Source of the DNA: an uncultured Sphingomonadaceae bacterium
GTDB taxonomy: Bacteria; Pseudomonadota; Alphaproteobacteria; Sphingomonadales; Sphingomonadaceae
Length of the DNA stretch: 64,000 nt
Direction of reading: 5' to 3'
Assembly: GCA_947488625.1 (NCBI GenBank)
Contig: CANKZR010000001.1
Span: forward strand, 124,001-188,000
The translations under genes and the position numbers were made by a program. The notes below the pieces were generated by a model. That model was not told the origin of the DNA and did not search any database. It saw only the letters and a program-made list of their open reading frames with translations. Shown here piece after piece: positions 44,401-52,268 of this stretch (position 1 is the stretch's first letter; each line of letters starts with the position of its first letter).

Positions 44401-44782
44401 GGGCGCGCCGCTCAACGGCAGCCCCTTCGTCGGGCAGCAGCCGCTGCAGGGCATTTCGGAGCACACCGTCAACGCGACACTGTTCTACGAACGTGGTCCG
44501 CTGGCGCTGCGTACGGCTTACAACTGGCGGTCCGCTTTCCTGATCACGCCGCGAGACGACATCTTCCCGTTCTCCCCGATCTATCAGGAAGCAACCGGCC
44601 AGCTGGATGCATCGATTTTCTACGAATTGACCGAGAGCATCAAGGTCGGTGTGCAGGCCGTGAACCTGCTCGATGAAGTGACCGAAACCTCCCAGGTAAT
44701 CGATTACGATGGCACCCGCGTTACCCGCTCCGCTTTCCGTAACGATCGCCGCTACACCTTCCTCGTCCGTTTCGACTTCTAG
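41444..44782 (+). CDS. Large TonB-dependent receptor of the glucan locus
   Basis: A 1112-residue outer-membrane receptor from GTG 41444, which has GGGGAGG six bases upstream (an ATG at 41429 is the alternative). Signal peptide ending NVALAQE, TonB-box-like NTIVVSGFRASL, plug segments (VTEALQRVPGVNIGRFEK, TADMIEGQIAGLVNLVTRKPL) and a barrel that ends FLVRFDF. This is the long TIGR01782-type group usually next to carbohydrate genes in Xanthomonas, Caulobacter and sphingomonads. It is likely to import beta-glucan oligomers, given GH16 and GH3 neighbours. A strong terminator follows. Confidence 0.9.
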   Translation: MSVRIRNRNLTFGGRARALAGVSGMALCMVASNVALAQETVEEEAAQEAGEADVNTIVVSGFRASLQTAQDFKENADTIVDVITAEDVGALPDRSVTEALQRVPGVNIGRFEKTSDPDRFSVEGTGVIIRGLPYVRSELNGRDIFSATGGRSLSFEDVSPELVGRVEVFKNTTADMIEGQIAGLVNLVTRKPLDRPGLNIAGSIEANYGDLREEWSPTFNILGSNTFDTGIGTFGLQLSYSHSELQSRTDASQVADPCYRNADLSGGCLRVFDVNSGGFGDTQNFTEDNFPPAGSVIVPQYAGVRTTDLDRDREAISAIGQFESSDGRFLVTAEYLRSKASFFTEEFALLGRIDDGVSSPDPRPGTDFTFDENGLFETGILTDNVGNAYATPFGLGGIPIDSLRFLRDTETVTEDYSIDVFMELTDRLRVNFEGQIVQSDLQRDSVFGALSTWADIDLDLSGETPNVQFLAPVGAPADYFSSGFYTYYWFGLDSREKNDGEMYTLSGDVEYDISDGFFRKAAFGARWADRDRTTRNTNFSTWGNLSAPWTGRGGCAPWGEGAGCFSEGPGPFGNGFIPGRFYTGLPGQEFAIAGGAYTDDFPEYSQLREPFGDNFQRGEAGTPIPNGAAYFYGGDDFLADYLAGEVDQQWQEITDFSISPERFNLGVNGRNYTNPVTGETIACDPFCPPDISNVSEITKAAYVRIDFGHDFDSGWSLGGNFGVRYVETAVSSDALVGFPQANQFDDPSIGGNGDGVVQVAEIQNLCQSPLPPGQQRLYCQLSGQRLEEFASLFTGEAIPDDRDITFDHWLPSFNVRLDSGDGWVFRGAVSKGISRPDLQLFNAGGVLGFSGRVDSGPLLSIDTGNRNLLPVEAWNYDLSVEWYFDSVGSLTAAGFVKDISGIVSRGTGVVNYTSPTGVSQDVIINGPSNDIDGTLYGVEVAYQQVYDFLPGLLSGLGSQVTYTYVNGDDFPNPLISGIGSPSVASAGAPLNGSPFVGQQPLQGISEHTVNATLFYERGPLALRTAYNWRSAFLITPRDDIFPFSPIYQEATGQLDASIFYELTESIKVGVQAVNLLDEVTETSQVIDYDGTRVTRSAFRNDRRYTFLVRFDF

Positions 44783-44814
44783 CAAGTCGGAGCTCCTCCG
44801 GACGAGTGGACAAG

Positions 44815-44853
44815 ATGGGCTCCTGCGTATTCCTGCGCAGGGGCCCATTTTTC
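44815..44853 (+). terminator. Intrinsic terminator after the receptor gene
   Basis: A 13 bp stem with one G-U pair (44815-44827 with 44836-44848), loop of eight bases, followed by a T run (44848-44852). It separates the receptor from GH16, either ending a unit or lowering downstream expression. Confidence 0.82.
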
Positions 44854-44914
44854 GGTTGGCCACCGGGTGGAAATGGTATGGGTTGCAGCCAAGGCTGCTG
44901 CACAAGGAAGTTTC

Positions 44915-45901
44915 ATGATCGATAGAATGTCAGGCTGGCGCATGCATCTTGTCTGCATCGCTGCAGTTGCCGCGCTTTCGGCATGCGGAACGGACAACCT
45001 CGATGTGCGGCCCTCGAACGCGGATGCCGCGCCGGGTGAGTGGCAATTGGTCTGGGCGGATGAATTCGACGGCACCGAAATCGATACCGGCCGCTGGACC
45101 CTGGCCAATGATTGCTGGGGCGGCGGTAACGAGGAACGTCAGTGCTACACTGCGAGACCCAGCAACGTATCCGTCGAGAACGGTATGCTCGTCATAACTG
45201 CTCGCAAGGAGGACTTTACCGGTCCGGCCTGGCCTGCAAGCTTCGGCCCCTCGGATGCTAACTCCGCTGAGCAGGCAAGCAAGCCGTTCACCTCCGGCAA
45301 GCTGACAACCCAGGGCAATGCCGCCTGTACCTATGGCCGCTTCGAAATGCGCGCACGATTGCCGCAAGGGCAAGGCGTGTGGCCTGCCTTCTGGATGCTC
45401 CCCGAAGGCAGCGAATACGGCAGATGGGCCGCGTCCGGCGAGATCGATATTCTCGAAGCGGTGAACCTTGGCGTGGAATGTGACGCGTGCGAGGAAGGCG
45501 GCGAGAACTCGCTGCTAGGCACACTGCACTTCGGTGGCGAGTGGCCTGACAACGAACATCATGGCAGCGAAGTCTCCTTGCCGGAAATGCTGGACGACGG
45601 CTTCCACACCTACGGCGTGATCTGGGAGGAAGGCCGTTTTACCTGGACCTTCGATGGCGAACCCTTCGCCACCGCCCGGGCAAGCGACTGGTTCACCACG
45701 GCAAGCCGCGATCCGAACGCCCCGTTCGACCGGCCCTTTCATCTGATCGTGAACCTCGCAATCGGGGGGCGCTTGCCCGAAGAGCGCGGCCTCGGCGGGG
45801 TTTCGCCGGATAATTTTCCCAAACGAATGGAAGTCGACTGGGTTCGCGTCTGGCAATGCGGAGCGGACGCGGCTAGCACGCAGCGCTGCACAGAGGACTG
45901 A
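44915..45901 (+). CDS. GH16 family endo-beta-glucanase lipoprotein (laminarinase-like)
   Basis: A 328-residue lipoprotein. From the ATG at 44915 (AAGGAAG upstream) it has a signal with lipobox LSAC and a GH16 domain: LVWADEFDGTEIDTGRWT, the catalytic motif GEIDILEAVN with nucleophile Glu176, Asp178 and acid/base Glu181, VWPAFWMLPEGSEYG, and FHLIVNLAIGG. GH16 enzymes with this layout cut beta-1,3 or mixed-linked glucans such as laminarin. It probably sits on the cell surface or periplasmic face of the outer membrane. The regulator gene follows four bases after. Confidence 0.92.
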   Translation: MIDRMSGWRMHLVCIAAVAALSACGTDNLDVRPSNADAAPGEWQLVWADEFDGTEIDTGRWTLANDCWGGGNEERQCYTARPSNVSVENGMLVITARKEDFTGPAWPASFGPSDANSAEQASKPFTSGKLTTQGNAACTYGRFEMRARLPQGQGVWPAFWMLPEGSEYGRWAASGEIDILEAVNLGVECDACEEGGENSLLGTLHFGGEWPDNEHHGSEVSLPEMLDDGFHTYGVIWEEGRFTWTFDGEPFATARASDWFTTASRDPNAPFDRPFHLIVNLAIGGRLPEERGLGGVSPDNFPKRMEVDWVRVWQCGADAASTQRCTED

Positions 45902-45905
45902 TGAA

Positions 45906-46964
45906 ATGGCGCGCCGCCGACAATCCGTGACGATCAAGCATGTGGCAGCCGATGCCGGCGTTTCGCTGCAAACGGTCAGCCGCGTCATCAACAGCGAGGC
46001 CAACGTCCGGCCCGAAATGAAAACACGGGTGCAGGCCTCGATCGACAAGCTTGGGTATGTACCCTCGATTGCCGCACAGCGCATGAGCGGTTCGCGATCC
46101 TACCTCATCCTCGCTCTCAACGATCGGGAGCGCACGATAGCGGACTGGCGCGCGCGCGAAGGCAGCGACTGGATCGATCAGATGTTGCTGGGCGGCATGC
46201 TGAAATGCGCCGAATACGGCTACCGCCTGATCTTCGAACTGGTAGACACGCACAGCGACCATGTGGAGCGAGAGCTGAAAGGTGCGATTGCCGCGCTGCA
46301 GCCCGACGGCGTGGTCCTGACGCCGCCCCATGGCGACAACGCGCTGATCACAGGATTGCTCGACAAGTACAAGATTCCCTTTGTCCGCATCGGCTCGCGC
46401 GAGAATGGCGGGGGGTTGTCGATCACCATGGGGGACGACCGACTGGCGCGCATGGCGACGCAGCACCTGATTGACAAGGGTCACCAACGCGTCGGCTTTA
46501 TCGCCGGCGATCGCGAATATGCGCTGAGCCAGTGGCGCAAGGATGGCTGGCTGGAAACCATGCGCGAGAACGGGCTGGCGACGGACGGCCTGTGCGAGCG
46601 CGGCGATTTCAGCTTCGCTTCCGGGGAGAAAGCGGCGCGCAAGCTGCTGGAGGGTCGTGACAGACCCACGGCGATCATTGCCGGTAACGACCAGATGGCG
46701 ATGGCGACCAACAAGGTGGCACACGAACTGGGGCTGAAGGTGCCGGGCGACCTGTCGCTGATCAGCTTCGACAACACGCCCGTGGTGCGATTCGTACAGC
46801 CGCCGCTGACTGCCATCGACCAACCCATTGCGGAAACCGTATCGCGCGCAGTTGAACTGCTCATCAAGTCTCAGCGCGGGGAAGATCTACCTCCGCTGCC
46901 CCTTGTCGTGGAAGGCAGTCTGGTGGAGCGGCAATCTGTCGCTGCGCCGCGAAAAGCCAAATGA
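45906..46964 (+). CDS. LacI family transcriptional regulator
   Basis: A 352-residue repressor: N-terminal helix-turn-helix TIKHVAADAGVSLQTVSRVIN (residues 9-29), hinge with NVRPEMKTRVQASIDKLGYVPS, and a periplasmic-binding-like ligand domain ending with LSLISFDNTPVVRFVQPPLTAI. It probably responds to a glucan-derived sugar and controls the local genes; CG-centred operators are found upstream of the receptor/halogenase pair and the GH3 gene. Its stop overlaps the next start (ATGA at 46961-46964). Confidence 0.93.
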   Translation: MARRRQSVTIKHVAADAGVSLQTVSRVINSEANVRPEMKTRVQASIDKLGYVPSIAAQRMSGSRSYLILALNDRERTIADWRAREGSDWIDQMLLGGMLKCAEYGYRLIFELVDTHSDHVERELKGAIAALQPDGVVLTPPHGDNALITGLLDKYKIPFVRIGSRENGGGLSITMGDDRLARMATQHLIDKGHQRVGFIAGDREYALSQWRKDGWLETMRENGLATDGLCERGDFSFASGEKAARKLLEGRDRPTAIIAGNDQMAMATNKVAHELGLKVPGDLSLISFDNTPVVRFVQPPLTAIDQPIAETVSRAVELLIKSQRGEDLPPLPLVVEGSLVERQSVAAPRKAK

Positions 46965-48166
46965 GAAAGTCGGTTGCCGCGCAAACCGGCAGCGATCGTC
47001 AGAGCACGCGGTTCATGCTGCTCTACGCGCTTGCTGCGGCAGGCGGGGCGATGGCCTATATTCCCTTCCTCACGATTCTCCTGCCGGTTCGCGTCGAAGC
47101 GATGGCGGACGGCGAACATATAAGCTGGCTGGCCTATTGCGCGTTTGCCGGGGCGGTAGCGGCCAGCTTGTCGCACATACTGTTCGGCTGGCTTTCCGAC
47201 CGCACGCAAAACCGGGGCGGGTGGATAGTTGCAGGACTTTTCCTGAGCTGCACTTTTCTTGTCGCGATGTCGCGGGCTGGGAATCTTGGACTTCTGCTCA
47301 CCCTGCTGGTCGCATGGCAGATATCGCTCAACATGATGCTTGCCCCGCTGGCCGCCCTGGCCGGTGATTTCGTGCCCGACCGGCAAAAGGGTCTTCTGGG
47401 CGGATTGCTCGCCTTTTCGCCTGCGATCGGTGCGGCATCGGGCGCTTTGGTCACCATTCCGGGATTTGCGGCGGCAGATATGCGACTGGCCATCGTGGCC
47501 GCGCTGGTGGCCCTGTGTGTCTTGCCGGTGCTGCTGTTCGGCAGGCCCAGACCTTTCCCGGAGTTGCTTGAGCCGGTTGCGAAAGATGCAGGTCGGCGCG
47601 ATCGCGGTCCGCGCAATCTGGTGGCGCGCATGTGGCTTGGCCGATTGCTGGTGCAGATTGCGGAGGCTGCATTGTTCGCCTATCTCTACATCTGGCTTCG
47701 CAGCATTTCCTCTGACATCCGCGATGACGATGCCGCGCAGGTCTTCACCGTCGTACTGGTCGTAGCGGTTCCGGCAACATTGTTCGTGGGCCGCTGGGCC
47801 GACCGCAACGATCGGCCGATCATGCCACTGGTAATCTGTGCGGCGATCACTGCCGCCGCCCTGCTGGTGATGGCGACTGCCACGGCGTTGCCGCTGGCGA
47901 TGGTCGGTTACGGATTGTTCGGCTTTGCATCCTCCATCTTCCTGGCGCTGCATTCGGCACAAACGCTGCGCGTGCTGCCGCGGCCGCAGCATCGCGGGCG
48001 CGACCTGGGGTTCTTCAACCTCACCAACACGGTGCCGTCGCTGGTAATGCCGGGGTTGACCCTGGCGATGGTGCCGCTTTTCGGATTTGCAGGACTGTTC
48101 GCGCTGCTTTCGCTGCTGGTGGCGCTGGCGGCGCTGCTCCTCGCCACCGTTCCCCGGCCTCGCTAA
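46961..48166 (+). CDS. MFS transporter
   Basis: A 401-residue major facilitator protein with about twelve hydrophobic helices; between helices 2 and 3 lies the loop FGWLSDRTQNRGG with the MFS motif A pattern. A second motif (VGRWADRNDRP) is in the second half. It is coupled to the LacI gene and lies in a glucan locus, so sugar import is the simplest guess; no substrate-specific motif is recognised. Confidence 0.85.
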   Translation: MRKSVAAQTGSDRQSTRFMLLYALAAAGGAMAYIPFLTILLPVRVEAMADGEHISWLAYCAFAGAVAASLSHILFGWLSDRTQNRGGWIVAGLFLSCTFLVAMSRAGNLGLLLTLLVAWQISLNMMLAPLAALAGDFVPDRQKGLLGGLLAFSPAIGAASGALVTIPGFAAADMRLAIVAALVALCVLPVLLFGRPRPFPELLEPVAKDAGRRDRGPRNLVARMWLGRLLVQIAEAALFAYLYIWLRSISSDIRDDDAAQVFTVVLVVAVPATLFVGRWADRNDRPIMPLVICAAITAAALLVMATATALPLAMVGYGLFGFASSIFLALHSAQTLRVLPRPQHRGRDLGFFNLTNTVPSLVMPGLTLAMVPLFGFAGLFALLSLLVALAALLLATVPRPR

Positions 48167-48217
48167 CAGTCCGCAATAGGCGCTTGCCATAAGGGGATTG
48201 GCGTGTCAGAACCGGAA

Positions 48218-48233
48218 TTGAGAACGTTAACAA
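48218..48233. promoter_or_regulatory. LacI-type operator candidate before GH3
   Basis: TTGAGAAC followed by GTTAACAA, CG-centred, six of eight arm positions paired, in the same arrangement as the site at 41333-41348. It lies 12 bases before the chosen GH3 start, where a bound repressor could block transcription. Confidence 0.5.
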
Positions 48234-48244
48234 TTGTTCCGGGG

Positions 48245-50662
48245 ATGACGATGCGACTGGGTATGGGATTGCGTGCGGGTGTGGCGATTGTCGCCGTGGG
48301 TCTGGGCCTGGGGGCTTGTGCCACAGTGCCATCCGGTCCTTCCGGTGGAGAGCCGGTCACGCAAGGCGAACCGGCTACCGCAATGGATACCGAAGATGCG
48401 GTGGTTGCCGATCTTCTTTCCCGCATGTCGCTGGAACGCAAGATCGCCCAACTCATCCAACCGCAGATCAACAGCTTTACCCCGCAGGATATGGAGCGCT
48501 ACCGCTTCGGCAGTTACCTCAACGGTGGCAACGGCGGCCCCTACGGTGATGAGTATGCGCCTGCTTCGGAATGGCTTCGCTATGCCGACGAGATGTACGA
48601 CGCATCGGTTCGGCCCCTTCCGGGTAATGAGCCCGCCATTCCGACAATGTGGGGCACCGATGCCGTGCATGGTCATACCAATGTGGTTGGCGCCACCATC
48701 TTTCCGCACAATATCGCGCTGGGCGCGGCGGGCGATGCAGACCTCGTTCGTCGAATCGGCCATGCGACCGCCGTGGAGATCGAGGTTACCGGCATAGACT
48801 GGAATTTCTCTCCCACCGTCGCCGTTGCACAGGATGACCGCTGGGGCCGAACCTACGAGAGCTATTCCGAGAACAAGGAACTGGTTGCCCGCCTCGGTGC
48901 GGCGCTGGTCGAAGGATTGCAAGGCGACCCCGACAATGCAGATTACCTCGGCACGGGCCGGGTAATTGCCACAGCCAAGCATTTCTTTGGCGATGGTGGC
49001 ACCGATAACGGCGTCGATCAGGGTGAGGTTACCGGCGACCTGGCCGAGTTGATGGCAATCCACGCCTATCCCTATCCCGCCACGATCGAGGCCGGGGTTG
49101 AGGCGATCATGGCCAGCTTCAATTCGATCAATGGCCGCAAGATGCATGGCAACGAACAATTGCTGACCGGCGTCCTGCGCGAGCAGATGGGTTTCGACGG
49201 GCTGGTCGTGGGTGACTGGAACGGCCACGGACAGGTGGCCGGATGCACCGTTACCGATTGTGCCCAATCGTTGTTGGCGGGCCTCGATATCTACATGGTG
49301 CCCGACGACTGGAAAGGTCTGATGGACACGTTGATCGCGCAGGTTGGCGATGGCACCATTCCCATGTCGCGGGTGGACGAGGCGGCAGAGCGCGTGTTGC
49401 GTGTGAAATACCGCGCAGGTCTGCTGGGCGACGATGCCCAACGTCCGTCGCAGCGCGGTGTTGCCGGACGGTTCGACATGCTGGCATCCCCCGAGCACCG
49501 CGCCATTGCGCGCGAGGCGGTGGCCCGTTCGCAGGTGATCCTCAAGAATGACGGCGTGTTGCCCTTGGACGCAGGAGCAAACGTGCTGGTGGCGGGCACC
49601 GCTGCGGACAACATCGGTCAGGCTGCGGGCGGCTGGACCCTGACGTGGCAAGGCGGGCGCGAACTGGACCGTGACCTGTTCCCCAACGCCACTTCCATCT
49701 GGGAAGGGCTTGAGCAGGCAATCGAGGGTAGCGGCGGCACCGCCACCCTTTCACCAGACGGTTCCTTCACCCAGCGTCCCGACGTGGCCGTCGTGGTGTT
49801 TGGCGAAGTGCCCTACGCGGAATTTGCCGGCGATCGTCCCAATCTGGCGCTTGCCGATGAGGAGGGGCTGGATCTGCTGCGTGATTTCGCAGAGCAGGAC
49901 ATCCCCACCGTCGCCGTGTTTCTCTCTGGGCGCCCCATGTGGATGAACCGCGAACTCAATGCCTCCGATGCGTTCATTGCCTCCTGGCTGCCGGGTAGTG
50001 AAGGCGCGGGCATCGCCGATATCCTGATGGGATCGCGAGAAGCGACCGGGCGCCTGTCCTTCTCCTGGCCCGAAGATTGCGCAGGCGAACCATTGAACAG
50101 TCCGGAAGGCGCTCTTTTCCCCTTCGGTTACGGGCGTTCGCTCGACGATACGTCCCCTCTGGCGCAGCTGAGTGAAGAGTGCGACGCGCTTCTCGTGGGG
50201 CCTTCGCGGGAGGTCTTTGTATCGGGGCGTCTCGGCAATGGCGTGGTTGCCAGCGTGGGGAGCGGTGCCTTGCCAAACCTGCTGGGCAGCGAGGGCGGTG
50301 TCACCGCACGCGGCTACGACCGCGAGGCGCAGGAGGATTCCCGCGAAATCAGCATGGCCGCCGGATCGCGGCTGGCCCTGACGCAGGAAGATGACAGTGG
50401 CGGCGCCTATCGCATTACCTACGAAGTGCTGGCTCGCCCCAGCGCGCCGGTTACGCTGATGCCGGGCGATGGGAACACCGTCGACCTGACGCCGCATTTT
50501 GCCCATGCCTTCGAAAAGGGCTGGCGTGAGATGGTGATCACGCAGGCTTGCGCAGGCGATCTGGGTCAGACGATTACTTTTGCAACCGAAGGCGATATCG
50601 CGTTCCGCATCGCCAGTATCGTGCGCGAGGATTTGCCCGAGGGGACCGAGTGTTCCTTCTGA
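48245..50662 (+). CDS. GH3 family beta-glucosidase, lipoprotein
   Basis: An 805-residue GH3 enzyme. The start at 48245 (ATG; GGGG upstream) gives a signal with lipobox GACA; a start at 48251 is equally good, and the longer frame would cover the operator. The TIM-barrel domain has DLLSRMSLERKIAQLIQPQIN, GTDAVHGHTNVVGATIFPHN, ATAKHFFGDGGTDNGVDQG and the nucleophile Asp324 in GLVVGDWNGHG; the second domain has LVAGTAADNIGQAAGGWT. The C-terminus carries an extra beta-rich domain of about 170 residues. It releases glucose from beta-glucan oligomers. Confidence 0.93.
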   Translation: MTMRLGMGLRAGVAIVAVGLGLGACATVPSGPSGGEPVTQGEPATAMDTEDAVVADLLSRMSLERKIAQLIQPQINSFTPQDMERYRFGSYLNGGNGGPYGDEYAPASEWLRYADEMYDASVRPLPGNEPAIPTMWGTDAVHGHTNVVGATIFPHNIALGAAGDADLVRRIGHATAVEIEVTGIDWNFSPTVAVAQDDRWGRTYESYSENKELVARLGAALVEGLQGDPDNADYLGTGRVIATAKHFFGDGGTDNGVDQGEVTGDLAELMAIHAYPYPATIEAGVEAIMASFNSINGRKMHGNEQLLTGVLREQMGFDGLVVGDWNGHGQVAGCTVTDCAQSLLAGLDIYMVPDDWKGLMDTLIAQVGDGTIPMSRVDEAAERVLRVKYRAGLLGDDAQRPSQRGVAGRFDMLASPEHRAIAREAVARSQVILKNDGVLPLDAGANVLVAGTAADNIGQAAGGWTLTWQGGRELDRDLFPNATSIWEGLEQAIEGSGGTATLSPDGSFTQRPDVAVVVFGEVPYAEFAGDRPNLALADEEGLDLLRDFAEQDIPTVAVFLSGRPMWMNRELNASDAFIASWLPGSEGAGIADILMGSREATGRLSFSWPEDCAGEPLNSPEGALFPFGYGRSLDDTSPLAQLSEECDALLVGPSREVFVSGRLGNGVVASVGSGALPNLLGSEGGVTARGYDREAQEDSREISMAAGSRLALTQEDDSGGAYRITYEVLARPSAPVTLMPGDGNTVDLTPHFAHAFEKGWREMVITQACAGDLGQTITFATEGDIAFRIASIVREDLPEGTECSF

Positions 50663-50775
50663 ATTATACGACTGCCAGGCTGACACCGGTTGCTGGCGAG
50701 GCCCAAGCAGGACATTAGACAAACGAACCTTGCGGACTTGCCCGGAAAAGGCTTGCCGCCACTAGGGAGAATGAC

Positions 50776-52194
50776 ATGGCCCTTGCGCCCGATGTAACCA
50801 GCAGCACCGATCCCAATCCGATGGCCGACGATGCGCCCCCGGTGGATGCACCCGGCCTGCAGTATTTCGTCTTCGGCCTGTTCTTCATCTTTGGCGGGAT
50901 CACCTCGCTCAACGATGTCCTGATCCCCAAGCTGAAGGAGCTGTTCACGCTCTCCTACACCGAGGCGATGCTCGTGCAGTTCTGCTTTTTTGCCGCTTAT
51001 CTGCTGATCGGCATTCCCGGCGCGAAACTGGTGAAGAAGATCGGTTACATGCGCGGCGCCGTGGCGGGCTTGTGCACGATGATCGTGGGTTGCCTGCTGT
51101 TTATCCCGGCCAGTCAGACCGCGACCTACGCGATTTTCCTTGGGGCACTATTCATTCTCGCCAGCGGTGTGGTGATCGTACAGGTCGTCGCCAATCCGCT
51201 TATCAGCCTGCTTGGCCCGCCATCCACGACCCACAGCCGGTTGACCTTCGCGCAGGCATTCAATTCGCTTGGCACAACGGTATTTCCCATCGTGGGCGCG
51301 GCGGTCATCCTGGGCTCCCTTGCCGAAGTGAGTGCGGATGAACTGCAGGGTGCCGCGCTACAGGCCTATCGCGCAGCCGAGAGCGAGGCGATCTGGCAGG
51401 GCTATCTCGGCGTGGCGGCTCTTATCGCGGTGGTCGCGGCAGCTGTGTGGATGTTCCGCCATCGCTTGCCGCACGATGTAAAAACGATGGGCGAGGGGGA
51501 GCTTGTATCCTCCGGTCGCTATTTCATCGGGCTCGCGCTGGCGGCCATCGGTGCATTCGTCGCCTTGCAGGTAAGTGGCTGGCTGGGCGTGCTGATCATC
51601 CTTCTCGCACCCGCGCTATGGCTGTACGACAATGACCTGCTGAAGCGTGCACGTTTCAGCTACGGCGCGCTGTGCATCTTCCTGTATGTCGGCGGCGAAG
51701 TGGCTATCGGCTCCATCGTCATCAACTATCTCTCGACAGAGCGGGTGCTGGGTCAGCCCGAAAGTGCGATCGGCTGGATGATCGGCCTGTACTGGGGCGG
51801 GGCCATGGTTGGCCGCTTCATCGGCTCTGCGTTCCTGCGCATGTTCAGTCCGGGCAAGATCCTTGCTTTCAATGCCACCGGCGCCATTCTGCTCATCCTC
51901 ATATCCGCGAACACCTCCGGCGAACTGGCGGCGTACACACTGCTTGCCGTGGGCCTGATGAATTCAATCATGTTCCCCACGATCTTCTCGCTCGCTTGCG
52001 AGAAGCTGGGGCCGCGCGCGGCTGACGGATCGGGTATCATCAATGTCGCCATCTTCGGCGGTGCCGTAGTCCCGTTGCTTTATGGCGTGATGGCCGATGC
52101 CACCGGCGGCAACCTGGCGCTGGCTATGGTGATCCCGATCGTCTGTTATGCGATCATCGCGGGCTTCGGCATCTTCGCACGCCGACCCGCCTGA
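50776..52194 (+). CDS. FHS-type sugar permease (glucose/galactose, FucP/GluP-like)
   Basis: A 472-residue transporter of the FHS group of MFS. About twelve helices; the start region FGLFFIFGGITSLNDVLIPKLKE is typical of the glucose/galactose and fucose permeases, and LASGVVIVQVVANPLISLLGP and LTFAQAFNSLGTTVFPIVGA are characteristic of GluP-like proteins (TIGR01272). It imports monosaccharide with H+ or Na+, matching GH3 release of glucose. AGGGAGA lies before its ATG. A perfect 20 bp stem terminator follows. Confidence 0.9.
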   Translation: MALAPDVTSSTDPNPMADDAPPVDAPGLQYFVFGLFFIFGGITSLNDVLIPKLKELFTLSYTEAMLVQFCFFAAYLLIGIPGAKLVKKIGYMRGAVAGLCTMIVGCLLFIPASQTATYAIFLGALFILASGVVIVQVVANPLISLLGPPSTTHSRLTFAQAFNSLGTTVFPIVGAAVILGSLAEVSADELQGAALQAYRAAESEAIWQGYLGVAALIAVVAAAVWMFRHRLPHDVKTMGEGELVSSGRYFIGLALAAIGAFVALQVSGWLGVLIILLAPALWLYDNDLLKRARFSYGALCIFLYVGGEVAIGSIVINYLSTERVLGQPESAIGWMIGLYWGGAMVGRFIGSAFLRMFSPGKILAFNATGAILLILISANTSGELAAYTLLAVGLMNSIMFPTIFSLACEKLGPRAADGSGIINVAIFGGAVVPLLYGVMADATGGNLALAMVIPIVCYAIIAGFGIFARRPA

Positions 52195-52210
52195 TATTGA
52201 AGCTGACGCA

Positions 52211-52255
52211 AAGGAAAAGGGCGGCAGGTCGATGTGACCTGCCGCCCTTTTCCTT
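52211..52255. terminator. Bidirectional terminator with perfect 20 bp stem
   Basis: 52211-52230 pairs fully with 52236-52255 around the loop GATGT. Each strand has a G/C-rich stem starting AAGGAAAA and ending TTTTCCTT. It separates the convergent sugar permease and gcvPB genes. Confidence 0.92.
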
Positions 52256-52268
52256 GTGATCGAACCGA

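Noticed and set aside
46871-48190. 439-residue minus-strand frame across the MFS gene
   Set aside because: Arg/Gln/His-rich shadow of a membrane protein.
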